Shown: piece by piece, positions 42,807 through 57,046 of the stretch
Numbering within the stretch: position 1 is the stretch's first letter
How the letters are laid out: every line of letters starts with the position of its first letter
Assembly: GCA_034766995.1 (NCBI GenBank)
Contig: CM068313.1
Coordinates: forward strand, 37,335,996 to 37,399,995
Reading direction: 5' to 3'
DNA length: 64,000 nt
Source of the DNA: Acanthacorydalis orientalis
Taxonomy: Eukaryota > Arthropoda > Insecta > Megaloptera > Corydalidae
Notes under the pieces: generated by a model
Seen by the model: the letters and a program-made list of their open reading frames with translations, nothing else
Database searches by the model: none
Told to the model about the DNA's origin: nothing
Position numbers and translations under genes: made by a program

Positions 42807-42878
42807 ATCATACTATGTTATAATTTATTACATACACATATTGTCTCACATAAATTATCATACTATGTTATAATTTAT
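42807..42878 (+). repeat. 22-bp direct repeat, 50-base period
   Basis: ATCATACTATGTTATAATTT at 42807 recurs exactly at 42857, each copy followed by AT. Confidence 0.85.
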
Positions 42879-43003
42879 GTAACTAACATATTAACGTGTT
42901 TTTTTAAAATTTTAGTTAGCCAGTAATTTTCAAAATATATTTATTTAAAAGTACACGAAATAATTGGAAAATGTATGTTAATGTATAAATAAAAATACAG
43001 TAC

Positions 43004-43007
<4 letters not shown>

Positions 43008-43067
<60 letters not shown>
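43008..43067. repeat. (TA)n
   Basis: About 29 units, 380 bases before the perfect palindrome. Confidence 0.95.
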
Positions 43068-43070
<3 letters not shown>

Positions 43071-43445
43071 ATTTACATGTACGTACACTTGTGCATATGT
43101 GTATATAGAATAAAAACACAAACATGTATAATTACGACCCTATTATATAAAATATGTAGATGAATTTCCAATCTCTTTATCTTCATGTGCATACAAACTT
43201 CAATGGTTTCAGGTTAACGCCAACGCGTAAGAAAGTTTATTGATCATAATTGCGATAAGAGAAATATTCAAAGTCCTGAAGTCAGAATGAGATGCATATA
43301 TTAAAAAAACGGGTCGAAAGTGTTTCATTCACTTCATTATTTATAAATTTGATTTTTTTTTTGAGTACCGGTTTTAAGAAAAGGTGCAGCGGCAACAAAA
43401 TGTATTATGCAAGAATATCTTGAATATATAAGTAAGATTTACACG

Positions 43446-43503
43446 GTTAATAATAATATACAATTAATATTTTTAAAAATATTAATTGTATATTATTATT
43501 AAC
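43446..43503. repeat. Perfect 58-bp palindrome
   Basis: The 29 bases from 43446 (GTTAATAATAATATACAATT, then AATATTTTT) are the exact reverse complement of 43475-43503, with no spacer. It is AT-only apart from G/C at the ends and one C/G inside each arm. Confidence 0.9.
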
Positions 43504-44901
43504 AATAGTAATAACAAAAAATGGTAATAACAGTTAGTAAAATTACAATTAATAATAGTTCATATATACTCACACTTTGTCAAAACAATCTCTCTAATAG
43601 AAAGGATTCTTACATAAACACAATATATGTATACCTAATAAATCCTGGCCATTGTAGCATGAATATTAAAAGTTATGTGAAAATAATACAATGTACAGCC
43701 GTCTATTTATACTCCGTAACTATTTATGCCTTCCAAAAAAGTGTGTTTTTAAAACAGTGTAAAACTATACAACAGGACAAAGAATAATAATAAACCACAA
43801 TTCTGTACATGAATATACACATAACGATACATTTTGATGTTAGAAACACGATTTAATGGTTGTAATAATTACTTGACTTTTTGACAATGTATGCGATTAT
43901 ACTCACAAATACATACAAACACATATGATTTTGTAACTTCTCTTCTTTCAATTAATAATCCACATCACTGAAATTCTCTACTTCTTTTTTTACTTTTTTC
44001 TTCAGTTTCTTTTCGTTATTGCGTTTCAGATTTTCTACTATTCGTTTTTTATATTCAAATAAATTTGCTTACATGTTATTCCCTATCATTTGTTATTATA
44101 ACATCAGAATATATTTTTTAAGCATTTATATCATAAGATATATCAATGTTCGTAACTTAATATATCTTAAAAGAGTTAATATTTTCAATAGAAAATCTTT
44201 ACTTTTACACTAAAAATTATTTTCAAAATTATGAATAAAATATTTTTTTTAAATATAAGCAAAATTACTACAATATAAATGTTTTTTTTTGCCAATAATT
44301 AAAGACATGCGTTCAAATAGGTGTAAATAACTAGAGGATGGATTTAGCTACAATACTTTTTCAAAAAAAAATGCTCTAGTAACAGGTAATATTATGTTTA
44401 TAATTTCATTTTGTCAAGTTATCATTCTGAAATGGGCGTTTTTTACCTTTCGATCTTTTAAAATCTTACTTTCATATCGATTATTGACTTGAATCAGTTA
44501 ATGTAGGTCAATAATTAATATAATAAACAATATGCAATAGATAATTTTAAATTAAAGACCTTACAAAAATGAGAAGATATTAAAAACTATAAGGATTAAG
44601 CCTGTTACTTCAATTTATGCATATTAGAAAAATATAAACAGATTGGAGATATATAACAAATAAAGCAATTGGAGACCTTAAAATTTTTCAATGTTTCCCA
44701 AAGTTAGGTATACGTATTTCCAGAAGTAAGCAAAAGATTTCAAGGAATATTTTAATTTAATTTATCATATTTTTTGTAGAGAATAATACATTAAAACTGA
44801 ATGTATGGGTGTATGGTAGAAATATATCACAAAATTAATCCAGAAAAAGACATATAACATTAATATCTTGTTATTTTTATTACTTGTTTAATTATTATTA
44901 C

Positions 44902-44902
<1 letters not shown>

Positions 44903-44958
<56 letters not shown>
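44903..44958. repeat. (TA)n upstream of the hAT element
   Basis: About 27 units. Confidence 0.95.
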
Positions 44959-44961
<3 letters not shown>

Positions 44962-45084
44962 ACACTTAAATGACAATAAATCAATACGTTATGTGTACAT
45001 CTGCAAATTACCTTCACTTGAAAAGGATATGCCAGCAAGATCAAATTTCCAAACATTGTAAATTTTGGGACCACTAATTTAAAC

Positions 45085-46387
45085 CAGCCTTGTCCAACCC
45101 GCGGCCTAGAACAGCTATGAATACGGCACAACACAAAATCGTAAACTTACTTAAAACATTATGAGATTTTATGACTCTGAATTTCATAAAAAGCCAAAGG
45201 ATTGAATCATCGCCAAGTCCAGGAATTCTTTGAGTATGGATGCTGACTATGGCAATATCATTTACTTTTCGGAAATAAAATGGCTAAGTCGAGACAAAAT
45301 ACTGAAACGATTTTATGCTTTGAGACATATGAAATCAAGATATTTATGGTATCAAAAACAAAATTTATGTTAGAACATGACGATGAAAACTGACTTACAG
45401 ATTTAACATTTGTAGTGGATTTGACTGATCATTTAAACGAGTTAAACATGCGTTTTCAAAGTAAAAACCAACGTATCAATATAATGTTTCAAACCATAAC
45501 AGCGTTCCAAATGATACTGATATTATGGCAAGCTCAAAGTAAAACAAACAATTATGTACATTTCGACACGTTGGCTAAACAGTCCTGTGAACAGCGAAAA
45601 CTATGCAGCCTTGCTTTTCGATATGATAAAGGAATTTGAAAACAGGATTCAAGATTTCCGGAAAAATAATCAATATTTTGGTATATTTACGACTCCATTT
45701 TCAGTCGATATAAATATGTTACCCGCCAATTTTCAAATGGAATGCATAGAGCTGAAATCTGACATTCAGCTTACAGAAAATTTTCATCATGTCTCTTTAC
45801 TAGACTTTTATAAGACCTATCTTCCCACAAACAAACATCCTTTGCTTCACAATCACGCCTTATTCATATCATCGCTCTTTGGCAGCACCTACATTTGTGA
45901 ACAATTATTTCCAAGGATGAAGTACGTGAAGAATAAAATTAGAACCAAAATATCTGATGAGCACCTTGACAACTCACTGAGAATTGCAACTACTTCTATC
46001 GAACCAAATACTGATGCATTACTTTCTCAAAAACAATGTCAAATATCCCACTAGTTTTATGTTACCCTCTTACTTTTATAATGAAAAATGTTAAAAAAAA
46101 TTAATGAAGTTTTCTACTCAGATATACATGTACATTTTCTATGTCAATAATCGCAAACTAATGACCTGCCCGACGATTTAAAAGACCCTCCGAACGGGGC
46201 GGCGCATAATTAAGGTTATTATGCGAGGACTTTTTTTCACGTATCTGTGGTGGCGGTCACGAAAATTATGCACTGACTTTTTTTTACTCATCACCCATCA
46301 TTAATGTTAGTGTATTTTATGTGTGGCCCAATACAATTCTTCTTCTTTCAACGCGGCGCAGAGAAGCCAAAAGATTGGACACCTCTG
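45085..46387 (+). mobile_element. hAT-superfamily (Charlie/GTF2IRD2-like) element
   Basis: Terminal inverted repeats CAGCCTTGTCCAA (left) and CAGAGGTGTCCAA (right, read inward) are flanked by an 8-bp target duplication, ATTTAAAC at 45077-45084 and ATTTCGAC at 46388-46395 (6 of 8 identical). The 1.3-kb interior carries a degenerate transposase. The 3' non-coding part contains the CGCGGCGCAGAGAAGCC stretch typical of these ends. Confidence 0.8.
45190..46054 (+). pseudogene. hAT transposase pseudogene (GTF2IRD2/ZBED-like)
   Basis: The middle to C-terminal part of a hAT transposase is readable in three frames: SEIKWLSRDKILKRFYALR near 45270, then FVVDLTDHLNELNMRFQSKN from 45410, then after a frameshift near 45600 YAALLFDMIKEFENRIQDFR and FGSTYICEQLFPRMKYVKNK to the stop at 46052. 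The last block is the hAT C-terminal dimerisation region. The N-terminal zinc finger is absent and at least two frameshifts and a stop break it. It is not a host gene. Confidence 0.85.
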
Positions 46388-46568
46388 ATTTCGACCAACT
46401 AGTTTTGGTTAAGATGTGTGTTTCCAAACAGTAGTGTTTTCAATTATTATAAAACATTAAAATCAAAAATAAACGTTCAGAGAAATCGATTTGTGAAGAA
46501 AGAAGACGCATACTGAGAATATAAATTGTTTCATTTTACAATTTTGTTTCATTTTACAATTTTGTTTC

Positions 46569-46570
<2 letters not shown>

Positions 46571-46640
<70 letters not shown>
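46571..46640. repeat. (TA)n
   Basis: About 33 units preceded by a thrice-repeated TTTCATTTTACAATT-like lead. Confidence 0.95.
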
Positions 46641-46651
<11 letters not shown>

Positions 46652-46659
46652 CATGTTCG

Positions 46660-46860
46660 CATTTTGTCAGTAAAGGTCTAGACAGGGAGCCAATTATAAA
46701 AATACACATGAGCCGAAACGTATCCTCTCCCCCGCCCTTAGCCTCCTGCATGCTGTGTGAGTTCATTGCCGAACCATCTTGTTAGCAGTGTTCCATAAAC
46801 TAGACTATTTTTCTTAAGACGTCAACAAATAAATCGAATGGTATGCCGAATACATTCACT
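46660..46860. other. Unassigned GC-enriched stretch
   Basis: Contains CCTCTCCCCCGCCCTTAGCC and TTAGCAGTGTTCCATAAAC. This looks like an old DNA-transposon piece, but no TIR was identified. Confidence 0.3.
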
Positions 46861-47344
46861 AAAAACGATGGATTTCTTTTTCCCACAATCCAGTTTACTC
46901 ACATTGTTAACTGATAAAACCTGTAATAAAAATTTATAAACATATCGAAAATATTTTTTTTATTTGTCATATAATTGATAACGTTGTGTGAACACATGAA
47001 GAATACATAGCATAAACAAATCAAAAAGCGAAGGTAAACGATTTGCGGAATTATAATTGAAAAAAATTACTTAAATAATGCGGCTAAAATTTATTCTATT
47101 ATTATATTACAAATTTCTATCTATATTATATACCACTTCTTTATTATTTATTATATTTTATATTATATGCAATTTCTTCAATTTGTTTAATCAGGTCGAT
47201 AATTAATTTATTTAAAATTTGACAATATTCGTATATCAACTAATTGATGTATTATTAAGTCTACAAATTAATTCGGTGCCTTTTTATTGAGAATTAATGT
47301 TTACGGAAAAATGGAATACAATTCAATACTAAAAATATCCCCTT

Positions 47345-47695
47345 TATTTTGTAGAACTTTATCTATCGGGTAACTGACGAATCCCTTATCGAAAAAATGG
47401 TGGCTTTGAGTCGATGAAGTCGTAATGCATTTTCGAACCTCTTCCAATGTTTTAACATATTTGCATGTTCCATGCGTCGCACCTCCTCAAAAACCGAACA
47501 GATCATTTCTGCGGCTTCGGTAGCATTTTTTTCAACTGAAATGCGAATAGTATGCAATGTCAAATATACTGTTTTTTGGATGGTAATGTGTTCACTACTG
47601 TTTTATGAGGTTACTCTAGCTGCTTGTCCAAGATATATAGTGTTTTTAAATGTTAAGATTGGCACTTTAAAATCCCAAAACGACGAGAAAATATT
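47345..47695 (-). repeat. Unidentified dispersed repeat, copy 2 (remnant ORF)
   Basis: A sister copy of 15770-16135. An open frame at 47363-47563 (minus) carries ISVEKNATEAAEMICSVFEE and EHANMLKHWKRFENALRLHR. Both copies share an almost identical segment, CAAGATATATAGTGTTTTTA, near their plus-strand right end. Confidence 0.6.
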
Positions 47696-47816
47696 TTAAT
47701 TTAAAACATAATTATGATTGATATAATTTAAAAGCTCCGAAATAATTTTTACATTTAATAGATCGAGCGTGCGGTCAAGTAAATAAATAGGCATTCAACT
47801 GAATTAAAGAAAATTT

Positions 47817-48004
47817 AACTCTCTCTTTCTCTTTCTCTATATATATATATATATAACATCAAAATTATCAACTAAAAATAACAATTCCATGACGTCGACT
47901 TATTCATTTGAGACGAGGTCTCTATGATATTCAAATATGTTTATCTCATATAAAACAACTACGTTGCAATCTATCTACGATAATAATTATATAGACATAC
48001 TAAC

Positions 48005-48031
<27 letters not shown>
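47817..48031. repeat. Two short TA arrays with duplicated flank
   Basis: (CT)n(TA)n at 47817-47855 and (TA)n at 48005-48031. AACAACTACGTTGCAAT occurs both at about 47957 and just after the second array at about 48037. Confidence 0.8.
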
Positions 48032-48037
<6 letters not shown>

Positions 48038-48085
48038 CAACTACGTTGCAATATATTGTTTCATTCGATAACATGTACATGCTTA

Positions 48086-48137
48086 ATAACTGACAAGTGG
48101 TCGAGCGCAGCGAACAGGGGGCAAAGCCACCCAGTTT
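48086..48137 (+). repeat. GC-rich dispersed motif, copy 2
   Basis: It begins CTGACAAGTGG, continues GAGCGCAGCGAACAGGGGG and ends GGCAAAGCC. It shares the order and most bases of the copy at 17877-17949 but lacks about 20 bases in the middle. It may be the end of an unclassified transposon. Confidence 0.55.
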
Positions 48138-48139
48138 GT

Positions 48140-49350
48140 TAAAAGACAATTATATACATTATTAAAGTGTTGATCACTATCAAGTTCTGAAAAAACGTTT
48201 AAATTATGATTAATACTTTTAATAATTGGGTAGTATCTTAAAGCGTGTTGGAAAATTAATGAAAATACCCGGAAATACAATTCGATATTGCAAAGATCCG
48301 CGGTATTCATTAATCAGTATCGAAAATTTCCATATATCGTTTCTTCATCCGAGTATTAACATTTTTAAAGGATATTAAAATTAAATTGATCCCCTATTTT
48401 AAATATTCATAAAAATAAATTATTAATAAATTATTAATAATTCATAGAAATAGATCTTCAAAATATTTTTATAACTATATAAAACATAATATATGAGCAT
48501 TTAATTTATTAATTAGATTAAGAAACATTTGAAAAAATATTATTACATTAATTAATATGAAGATCCATTTTAACTACTCCTTTTTATTTTGTGCGATTTT
48601 AATAAACACCATACTACACATACGTGCAGAGCACATAAAACATTTGTTTATCATGACCACATGTTATAGCAAACGAATCGTGAATTAAAAACATGATACA
48701 GTAGAAAGATTTCAATTAAAGATTGATGTTTGATTTTTGTACCAAAACCCAGTAATTACACACAACTTAAAGTGAATTCAGGATTATATTTTTTTTTATA
48801 CAAATTACCAAGATAATATATTCTCATATAAATATGCTAGTTTACTTTTAATTAAAAAAGTTTTATTAAAACACACTACTACAATATTAATAATTCAAAA
48901 CTTTTATTTTATACTAGGCTTGTGTAAATTAACTTTTGTGATTATGTGTTTGTGTATCTGCAAAGTGTCAAACATACAATAATGACAATTTTCAAATATC
49001 AACGACTAAAATCAGTACGACTTCTATTTTTATTCAATAATTGTGTTTTTCTTATTACATGCACGTGTTTTTTGACGGAATAATTTGATTTTTAAGAGAG
49101 AAAATATATTTAGATATGCTGAATATAAATTTTTTATGTTGTTATATCTATTATTGTGCATTTTTAAAAATTCGCGGGAACATTTTAGCGCTTAATAATG
49201 ACTAATTTATACATTATCAATAAACTATACACTCCGCCACAAATTCGAATGATACCATGTGTTTGAATCAAGATAACAGCTTGACTAACTCATAAGTAGG
49301 AAATAAAATTATAATCGTTAGCATTTATCAATTTAAAATACGTGATTGAA
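48140..49350. other. Presumed intron 1 of the integrin gene, proximal part
   Basis: AT-rich, with no coding signal on the minus strand after the donor at 49356. Confidence 0.5.
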
Positions 49351-49356
49351 ACTTAC

Positions 49357-49517
49357 ACATTTTCATGACCCTTAATTCGATGTTCTGCAACTGAGTAGCC
49401 AAAGTACGATCCCGGTGCGCCGTATTTAATTACAGGTATTCTATGTTCTAAGTTAAATGCAATAGTTAAATCTATTTGCACAAGATAAAACAGAACCAAA
49501 CAAGTACACTTATACAT
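49357..49517 (-). CDS. Integrin alpha subunit, first coding exon (partial)
   Basis: This exon encodes 53 residues plus two bases of codon 54 and ends at a consensus GTAAGT donor (phase 2). ATG at 49517 begins a signal peptide (MYKCTCLVLF, then YLVQIDLTIA). The mature start FNLEHRIPVIKYG, followed by APGSYFGYSVAEHR, is the hallmark N-terminus of integrin alpha chains: the first blade of the FG-GAP beta-propeller, whose PGSYFGYSV motif is strongly conserved. The wording most resembles the insect alpha-PS1 (laminin-binding) type, but one exon cannot fix the subtype. Upstream lies a T-run, which could instead be the polypyrimidine tract of an acceptor ending just after MYK, so the true initiator could lie in an upstream exon. 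No second exon was recognised between here and base 1. The first intron is therefore either very long or contains exons I missed. Confidence 0.8.
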
Positions 49518-49814
49518 TTTTAACAAAAAAAAAAACAATCGATATTATTTATAACATTCACGTGTAGCAATCACATCATTTTAAAGAGGCGATTAAATAG
49601 TATAACTTAATTATAAACATGTGACAAAAGTTTATAATTTTTTCGAATGTTGGTTAAAACTACATTTATGTATGTTCTGAAAACAAATGTTCATTTATAA
49701 ACGATCATGGGTAAATATCCTGACAGTTACGGTGATATTTTTTTTATATGTGAATTTATCGTAAGACATAGCATTCGTACAAAAGCGACGACTAACCACC
49801 ATCGACGGTGTACT

Positions 49815-49935
49815 CACGACTGAAAGTTCTGAAGCAACATCACAAAACATCGTCTCATTTCGCCCCACTATAAAGTAGTCGGCATTGGTGGTTCTTCATA
49901 CATCTATTGGAAGTGAAATAGTGACTGCAACTTAT
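49815..49935 (-). promoter_or_regulatory. Candidate promoter or 5' leader exon upstream of the integrin exon
   Basis: This island is richer in G+C than its surroundings and lies 300-420 bases upstream of the integrin start. On the minus strand it ends at CAGTCGTGAGTAC, which contains a good GTGAGT donor. Together with the T-tract before the coding exon, this would make a short 5' UTR intron. There is no direct proof of transcription. Confidence 0.3.
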
Positions 49936-50204
49936 AAGACGATATACTCAAAATACAATATACACTTTATTCTTGTTTTTTATTGAAAAAGAAAAAAAAA
50001 TATAACGAAAAATGAATAATTATATATATGCATGTATATAAATCATTAAGAGATTAAGCGTAAATGTGTTTAAAATTACTATGTTTAAAAAAAAAATAAT
50101 CTTTTATAATTTTTATTTCAATTCAGCACTATAAAATTTAAATAATAGTTTTGGTACACGTGTTAAATAAATTTTACACTCATCGCATAAACTATAAAAA
50201 AGAT

Positions 50205-50300
50205 CCAGTCAAAAACGTTCAATAATGATTATTGGTCATTTTAATTGTTAATTATGCGTATTTCCATGATAAAATATCATTTCAGAGCGTTAAGGTAATG
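50205..50300. repeat. Fold-back repeat, partial copy
   Basis: One arm of the family: CAGTCAAAAACGTTCAATAA, then TTGGTCATTTTAATTG and TTATGCGTATTTCC. Next comes ATGATAAAATATCATTTCAG, which itself folds (ATGATA against TATCAT). Confidence 0.55.
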
Positions 50301-50504
50301 AAACAATAGTAAGTGTAAAGAAGAAAAAAAAACAGAAATCAATGATTTGAATTTTGTGTTTATTTTATTAAATTTGATTACATGATTATATAAACAAACG
50401 TTTTTTATATGATATTAATTGTTTCATTTTTAAAATTAAATTCAATTTCGTTTAAATACGAATGTTGTGAGGAAAGTTTCTTTTTTAGAAAAAAAATATT
50501 TGTA

Positions 50505-50511
<7 letters not shown>

Positions 50512-50556
<45 letters not shown>
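50512..50556. repeat. (TA)n, left of the TIR element
   Basis: About 22 units ending exactly at the CAGGCCCG end. Confidence 0.9.
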
Positions 50557-50559
<3 letters not shown>

Positions 50560-51021
50560 GCCCGTAGCTAGACCGTCATATTAGAGGGAACAAATTTTTT
50601 TATGTCAAAATTGTTTAACCTCATACCTAGAATCAAATCTATACGAAACTGCATCTATTTTGGAAAATGTTATTATTAAAAAATAAGTTACACAATTCTT
50701 GTTATGTAATTAGTCGAGTTATGAAAGCGCAATAGTTTATTGAAACAAATTACAAGTTTTTAAAATAAACAGGTTCTTCTCGATTGAGGTAATAATTTAA
50801 TATAATTGTGATTTCCGCGGTGTCGGCGGAAACGCGCTCATAGAAACGATTTTTTTCGGCCGAAGAAACGTTTTTAATCATTAAGGTAAACCCATTAGAA
50901 AGATTCTCCTAATGATTTTCCATGATTTTCAAATCTTCCAAATTCTGAGATTTTATTAGAGGAGGGCAAACGAAGCAACCATGGAGGCAAAGCCCCACTT
51001 CCCTTCTTTGGTACGGGTCTC
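50557..51021. mobile_element. TIR-bounded repeat inserted between two TA arrays
   Basis: The left end CAGGCCCGTAGCTAG and the right end read inward (GAGACCCGTACCAAAG) form a short imperfect inverted repeat. Each end abuts a (TA)n array (50512-50556 and 51022-51091), as if the element inserted into, or expanded from, TA target sites. The interior is GC-enriched in places (GGTGTCGGCGGAAACGCGC near 50819). No protein was recognised. Confidence 0.5.

Positions 51022-51091
<70 letters not shown>
51022..51091. repeat. (TA)n, right of the TIR element
   Basis: About 32 units beginning at the opposite TIR. Confidence 0.9.
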
Positions 51092-51093
<2 letters not shown>

Positions 51094-52087
51094 AAAAAGG
51101 ACATATGTAAAATCGACGAAAACAAAAAACAGAACAGTAAAACCATATCATTAATTATAATAAAAGGGCCAAATTGGTACTTTCATACTCTGTAATTCCA
51201 AAAACTTGTTTGTTTTCAAAGGCAGGCTGAACATAATAATGTTTTCTTCCATGCATTTAGATCTAATATCGATTCTCATCTGTGGACGAGTAGTATTTAT
51301 TTTAATATTTTTATTTTTTTTCCTTTATTTATTTATTTTTCTTTTTTATAAAATTTTAACAGTTTTTTTATTTATATAGTTTTCATTTATTTATATGTTT
51401 TTTTAATAATTCAAGATTGTATATAACCGTCAATATACGAGTAAGTTTTAAGAATTGGCCATTCTCTTGATCGGAATTATTGACCGATTCCACTTGTATT
51501 TTATTTTTAACTTAATTCTGAATTTTGTTTGTATTGAATGTACTTAATGTTCAATTTAATACAACTGCAACAGTGTACTTCTAAACAAAAATGTCTCGTA
51601 ATCATTTTTTTATGATACTGATAAGAAATCTAATCTGCTTTGTATACAGGTTATAATTACATATGTGAGAATAGTTGCATAACATAAATTAAGTTGATAC
51701 TAATTTACTACTTTTAGTAGGTAATTATTTACTTTATTAAAATTAATTAAAATTAGAAAAATATTTATATAGAAATGAATTTTCAGCAACTGAAAATTAC
51801 ATATATATATGCATATATTGCTTCATTTTGAAGTAGTATATAAGTAAAAAGGATTACTCTATATGTGTGTTATTGTTATATGTAACATTCTTAAGGAACT
51901 AAATTATTTTTAAGCTAACAAGTTTTTAATCCATATTGTAGATATTTCATTAATGAACATAAGATTAGATAGTTTTATTACCGACCTAATTATTAACCGA
52001 GAAAAATAAATTACAAAAATGTTTTTAAATTTCCGACTAACTTCAGGTTCAAAAATATTTTTTTTTATTTCACCACATTTTTTTTGT

Positions 52088-52245
52088 GTTCAAACATTCA
52101 ATAATAGGTTATTAATTATTTTTGACTGTTTATACGTATTTCGAAGACAATGACATGAATCTAAAAGTGTTTTTTTTTTTGTATATTAGAGTTCTGAGGA
52201 TGATTGACATATCGGCATTTAAATTTTTATAAACAACAATCAATT
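52088..52245. repeat. Fold-back repeat, diverged copy
   Basis: The left arm is TTCAAACATTCAATAATAGG ... TTTTTGACTGTTTATACG with TATTTCGAAGACAATGACAT. The right side holds TTCTGAGGATGATTGACA and the inverted AAACAACAATCAATT. Confidence 0.5.
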
Positions 52246-52282
52246 CAAATTTTTATCGTCATCATCAGCAGCAGCAGCTTCT

Positions 52283-52365
52283 GTCAATCCACTGCTGGAT
52301 AAAGGTTTTCCGTGATTTTCCGTTTTGTACGATTGAATGCCTCTTTTTTACACTGATTTCCAACA
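52283..52365 (-). mobile_element. Second LINE 3' fragment
   Basis: The CTGTCAATCCACTGCTG start and the following 80 bases align with the start of the fragment at 7226-7640. It ends abruptly at the mariner-derived miniature element. Confidence 0.65.
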
Positions 52366-52367
52366 TA

Positions 52368-52439
52368 AGGGTAGGAAAATAATTCCGGTTTTGCATATGA
52401 ATTTCAAGGTCATAAATCGTAATTTTTTTTCTATTGGCC
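52368..52439. mobile_element. 72-bp mariner-derived miniature element
   Basis: Both ends match the mariner TIRs at 655-1213 (GGTAGGAAAATAATTCCGG at the left, GGCCAATAGAAAAAAAATTA read inward from the right). The interior ATGAATTTCAAGGTCATAAA matches subterminal sequence of that element. TA flanks both ends. It is little more than two TIRs and sits at the broken end of a LINE fragment. Confidence 0.7.
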
Positions 52440-52752
52440 TAATGTATCGGTTAGTCGTTTCTAATCTGTGGTCCGCGGACCATGAACTGTGAGTGTGGCG
52501 TAACGGTTTTGCACGACGAACGGTCTTGTGACAGTGAGCAAATCTTATTTCACTAATTTTAAATTCTGCTTTGATTTTAAATGAAATAAAAATATTTTTC
52601 CATTATTCCTTCAATATCATTTATAATTTTCTGTGGTAAACATGTACATCTTTTATAACTGTAACTTCACTATGCATACATGAATAAGAGTTAAGTATGT
52701 ACGGCGTTTCTAAATAAAAAAACCGAAAAGTGGTCAAAAAGTTAAATTTGTC

Positions 52753-52843
52753 TAACGCCTTATACGGGGGTGTTTTTCGCGTTTTATGAGTACTGGTCGC
52801 ATTTTTTTCGCCGCGTTATAGGGGAACGCGTTATATAGGGGGC
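52753..52843 (+). repeat. GC-rich CGCGTTAT-type repeat
   Basis: Short related units recur: CGCCTTATACGGGGG, CGCGTTTTATGAG, CGCGTTATAGGGGAA and CGCGTTATATAGGGGG. A TA array follows directly. This is probably part of a miniature transposon; the family was not identified. Confidence 0.5.

Positions 52844-52847
<4 letters not shown>

Positions 52848-52904
<57 letters not shown>
52848..52904. repeat. (TA)n downstream of protease gene A
   Basis: About 28 units directly after the CGCGTTAT repeat. Confidence 0.95.
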
Positions 52905-52908
<4 letters not shown>

Positions 52909-53158
52909 GTATTAAAAAATGTAATTATTCAAAATGCATATTTTGTAGAAATTTGTTTAAAAAAATGTATTATAAATAATATACTTTCATGATTGAGTTT
53001 GAATCGGAATGTTAAAAGTTTAGATGTCATTAGAAAAGTCTAACATCCAAGTAAAATTATTGTTAAAATCAAACTTAACGTTTATTATTTAATATATTTT
53101 ATGTTCTACATTTTAATATTTTTCATCCTTATTTATAATTCTTAAATTACTTATCATT

Positions 53159-53164
53159 TTTATT
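53159..53164 (-). terminator. Possible polyadenylation signal, protease gene A
   Basis: AATAAA on the minus strand begins about 11 bases past the TAG at 53175. This is unusually close; in sequence this AT-rich the match may be chance and a later variant hexamer may be used. Confidence 0.3.
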
Positions 53165-53174
53165 AATATAATTT

Positions 53175-56382
<3,208 letters not shown>

Positions 56383-56414
56383 TTTGAACAATTGGATTCC
56401 AAACAACATATACA

Positions 56415-56425
56415 CCTTATATATA
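56415..56425 (-). promoter_or_regulatory. TATA box of chymotrypsin-like gene A
   Basis: TATATATAAGG reads on the minus strand with its first base 43 nt before the ATG at 56382. The implied 5' UTR is only about 10-15 nt. The same 11-mer sits at almost the same distance in the sister gene. Confidence 0.7.
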
Positions 56426-56982
56426 GATTTTTAAGATAATTTTTTATATTTATCGTTATACATTTCTGATAATTATTAAAGCTTTAATAATACACAAAGG
56501 AAGTTACATTAGATTATTTTTTTAATATGTATAATGAAATATAAATGTATACTTTTTTATAAAGAGATATTTTGATATTGTTTTGTCCCTTGATCATATA
56601 AAATTTTACAATAGAAAAATACTTACTAATTATATATTATTAATTGTTACTTAGTACTAGTAGTAGATATGATTTCTTTTTAATAAGAATAAGTATTAAA
56701 ATGTAAACACAATATTTTACACACCGATTCTATATAAAAAAAACTGAACAAAAATTTCAGTTTAATTTTTTTAAAGTTACTAATTCCTACTGTTAGATTT
56801 TCGATCCCTCAATTAGTAAATATGTGTTTTTATATTTTATTGTATATTTTTCAAATTTTAATTCATCACACAAAACTTACTTTTAAATTATTCATTTTTG
56901 GTATTAATTCTGTTATTTGATTTTTATTAAGTATTACTGATTATTATGTTATTTCTTTTTTATTTAGACATCTTTTTTGCTG

Positions 56983-56985
<3 letters not shown>

Positions 56986-57044
<59 letters not shown>
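56986..57044. repeat. (TA)n between the protease genes
   Basis: About 29 units. Confidence 0.95.

Positions 57045-57046
<2 letters not shown>

Larger units (their letters stand above)
40481..45076. other. No gene seen
   Basis: AT-rich with three TA arrays, the direct repeat at 42807, the palindrome at 43446 and a fourth TA array at 44903. Confidence 0.5.

Noticed and set aside
43521..43787. 88-codon plus frame beside the 58-bp palindrome
   Set aside because: Low-complexity Ile/Asn/Tyr-rich translation without motif.
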